Source: Micromonospora zingiberis
Lineage (GTDB): Bacteria; Actinomycetota; Actinomycetes; Mycobacteriales; Micromonosporaceae
Length of the DNA: 64,000 nucleotides
Reading direction: 5' to 3'
Assembly (NCBI RefSeq): GCF_004331455.1
Contig: NZ_SJJR01000005.1
Coordinates: 295,172 to 359,171, forward strand
Positions 62,911 through 64,000 of the stretch are shown in pieces. Each line of letters begins with the position of its first letter. Position 1 is the first letter of the stretch. Position numbers and translations under genes: made by a program. The notes beneath the pieces were generated by a model that was not told the DNA's origin, did no database searches, and worked only from the letters and a program-made list of their open reading frames with translations.

Positions 62911-62954
62911 CTATGAGCGCAAGCCGGTGTCATCGTATGGACGGGGGTGTCATC

Positions 62955-63311
62955 GTGATCCACCACGTCCAGCTCGCCTGCCCGCCCGGTGCCGAGGACC
63001 GCTCACGGGCCTTCTACGTCGACCTGCTCGGCCTGACCGAGCAGGCCAAGCCGCCGGCCCTCGCGGCCCGAGGTGGCTGCTGGTTCACCGGGTACGGCGC
63101 CGAACTGCACCTGGGCGTCGAGGACGACTTCCGCCCGGCCCGCAAGGCGCACCCTGCCCTGCTCCGGCCCGACCTGGACGCACTCGCCGCCCGACTGGCT
63201 GCCGCCGGATACCCGGTCGTCTGGGGCGACGACGAACTGCCCGGCCTGCGTCGCTTCCACACCGAGGACACCCACGGCAACCGCCTGGAGTTCCTCGCCC
63301 CCGCCCGCTAG
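62955..63311 (+). CDS. VOC (glyoxalase/bleomycin-resistance fold) protein
   Basis: This 118-residue protein has the VOC beta-alpha-beta-beta-beta pattern: HHVQLACPPGAEDRSRAFYV, GLTEQ, GCWFTGYGAELHLGVEDDF, then FHTEDTHGNRLEFLAPAR with the conserved metal-region Glu and Asn. VOC proteins include glyoxalases, dioxygenases and resistance proteins; the substrate cannot be assigned. The GTG at 62955 is preferred (GGGGGTG upstream, family-like start); ATGs at 62913 and 62937 are alternatives. It diverges from acnA. Confidence 0.85.
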   Translation: MIHHVQLACPPGAEDRSRAFYVDLLGLTEQAKPPALAARGGCWFTGYGAELHLGVEDDFRPARKAHPALLRPDLDALAARLAAAGYPVVWGDDELPGLRRFHTEDTHGNRLEFLAPAR

Positions 63312-63481
63312 ATCCTGTCCCGCGGATCTTGTTGGTACCGGGCCAGCAGCGCGTCGATCTGCTCGGTGACGGGTCGGGTAGGTCGATCGAAGTTCGACGA
63401 GTCGAGCAAGGCGTGGAAGTGGACACCGAACATGTCGTGCCTGGCCGCCAGGTCGCGCCAGTGCCTGCGCGGCGTCGAAGC
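63308..63481 (-). pseudogene. possible gene remnant
   Basis: The minus strand reads a protein-like C-terminal fragment (RRHWRDLAARHDMFGVHFH, then VTEQIDALLARYQQ) ending in TAG at 63310-63308. Upstream it runs into palindromes and low-complexity sequence with no start site. It looks like the 3' end of a lost gene. Family not recognised. Confidence 0.25.
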
Positions 63482-63568
63482 CGCGTTCGACCTGGCTCCG
63501 TTGCTCGCCCACGCCGCACTCCCACATCGCCGGTCGGCCTCCCGGTGGACACCGCCGGTCCCGCTCGC

Positions 63569-63618
63569 GGATCTTGGTACGGAACGGCCCCCGCGGAGGC
63601 CGTCCCGTACCAAGATCC
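63569..63618. repeat. large palindrome 1
   Basis: A 21-base arm starting GGATCTTGGTACGG pairs with its complement ending CCGTACCAAGATCC (one mismatch) around an eight-base loop. Confidence 0.85.
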
Positions 63619-63652
63619 CCGAGCCCACCCTCACTGCGCCCGCTCCCTTCCG

Positions 63653-63722
63653 CGATCTTGCACTTGCGGTCGGGGCGAAGGCTGTCTTTTCGGGCATTCC
63701 GGCGACCGAAAGTGCAAGATCG
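63653..63722. repeat. large palindrome 2
   Basis: The 20-base arm CGATCTTGCACTTGCGGTCG (63653-63672) pairs with CGACCGAAAGTGCAAGATCG (63703-63722), one mismatch, 30-base loop. It shares the GATCTTG outer end with palindrome 1. A third lone GCGGATCTTG arm is near 63322. Confidence 0.85.
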
Positions 63723-63734
63723 ACGGGCCGGTGT

Positions 63735-63870
63735 GGGGGGCGAGCCGGGGCGGGGTGGGGGCGAGCCGGGCTGGGATGAGCCGTGCCGAGGTGGGGCGAG
63801 TCGGGCCGGGCTGGGATGAGCCGGAGTGGGTTCGGGTGGGCCGGGGCCGGGCTGGGCCGGGTTGGGCTGC
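63735..63870 (+). repeat. G-rich degenerate tandem repeats with G-quadruplex potential
   Basis: G-tracts at 63735-63740, 63747-63750, 63752-63755 and 63757-63761, with loops of six, one and one base, fit a canonical quadruplex. Further on, GGGCTGGGATGAGCCG is repeated (near 63769 and 63809) among GCCGGG units. No coding signal is evident in it. Confidence 0.7.
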
Positions 63871-63872
63871 GC

Positions 63873-64000
63873 CGGGATCGGCAGCAGGCTCTCACCTACT
63901 ACGGGCAGGCGCTGCCCGTCATGCGGGAGGTCGGTGACCGTGCTGGCGAGGCTGTCACCCTGAACAACATCGGCGGCGTGTATGACGGGTTGGGGGATCG
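63873..64000 (+). CDS. partial tetratricopeptide-repeat protein, runs off the window
   Basis: The frame reads RDRQQALTYYGQALPVMREV and continues GDRAGEAVTLNNIGGVYDGL, the TPR unit common in long Micromonospora TPR proteins, still open at 64000. It starts abruptly inside a repeat unit after the G-rich tract; the nearest in-frame ATG is at 63816 in low-complexity sequence. It could be the 5' end of a gene with an odd start, or a truncated remnant. Confidence 0.6.

Noticed and set aside
63735..63870. repeats at the right end considered as a CRISPR array
   Set aside because: Units are degenerate, G-rich and lack unique spacers of constant length; no cas gene is present.

Overview
The window is GC-rich actinobacterial chromosome, almost certainly from the Micromonosporaceae and most like Micromonospora. 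This rests on gene order (whiA-gap-pgk-tpiA-secG-rbpA; a tkt-tal-pgi-zwf-opcA-pgl run; ctaB/ctaA next to a sufR-led SUF operon; a conservon next to acnA), on codon use, and on a recurring 50-52 bp intergenic element. There is no rRNA, tRNA, CRISPR array or insertion sequence.

Layout. (1) 1-5.3 kb, plus strand: sporulation regulator whiA, lower glycolysis (gapA, pgk, tpiA), secG and RNA-polymerase-binding rbpA. (2) 5.4-13.8 kb, minus strand: a pentose-phosphate operon read tkt, tal, pgi, zwf, opcA, pgl. (3) 14.1-17.6 kb: heme O and heme A synthases (ctaB, ctaA) around a small conserved unknown and an ATP-grasp enzyme. (4) 17.7-24.5 kb: a complete actinobacterial SUF iron-sulfur operon (sufR, sufB, sufD, Rieske protein, sufC, sufS, sufU, sufT), many genes overlapping by 1-4 nt. 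(5) 24.6-42.2 kb, accessory and largely secreted: subtilisin-like protease, LysE-type exporter, giant secreted zincin, VLRF1-type peptidyl-tRNA hydrolase, LamG protein, and a 2,105-residue RHS protein whose C-terminal tip is followed, with an ATGA overlap, by a small four-helix membrane protein (candidate toxin-immunity pair). (6) 42.3-50.6 kb: YpfJ-like metallopeptidase, an ABC-F protein behind a putative leader peptide and attenuator, CadD-like transporter, small HTH protein, crotonase, ABC exporter, Mug glycosylase and an SDR lacking the usual catalytic residues. (7) 50.7-52.9 kb, minus strand: three overlapping genes, a four-helix membrane protein with a Gly/Cys tail (TIGR04222-like), a DUF692 (MNIO-type) oxidase and its small partner. 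(8) 53-62.8 kb: acnR, HAD hydrolase, RIO1-like kinase, DUF2630, a conservon with cvnA, cvnB and cvnD but no cvnC, and acnA. acnR and acnA carry the same 17-of-19-matching operator-like sequence upstream. (9) 62.9-64 kb: a VOC protein, two large palindromes, a G-rich tract and the start of a TPR gene that runs off the end.

How the genes work together: the first half is central carbon metabolism, respiratory heme a and Fe-S cluster supply. Aconitase, regulated by AcnR, is an Fe-S client of SUF. The accessory middle looks like an envelope, secretion and competition region. The strongest candidates for undescribed biology are the membrane-tail/DUF692/partner cassette and the RHS tip with its membrane partner.
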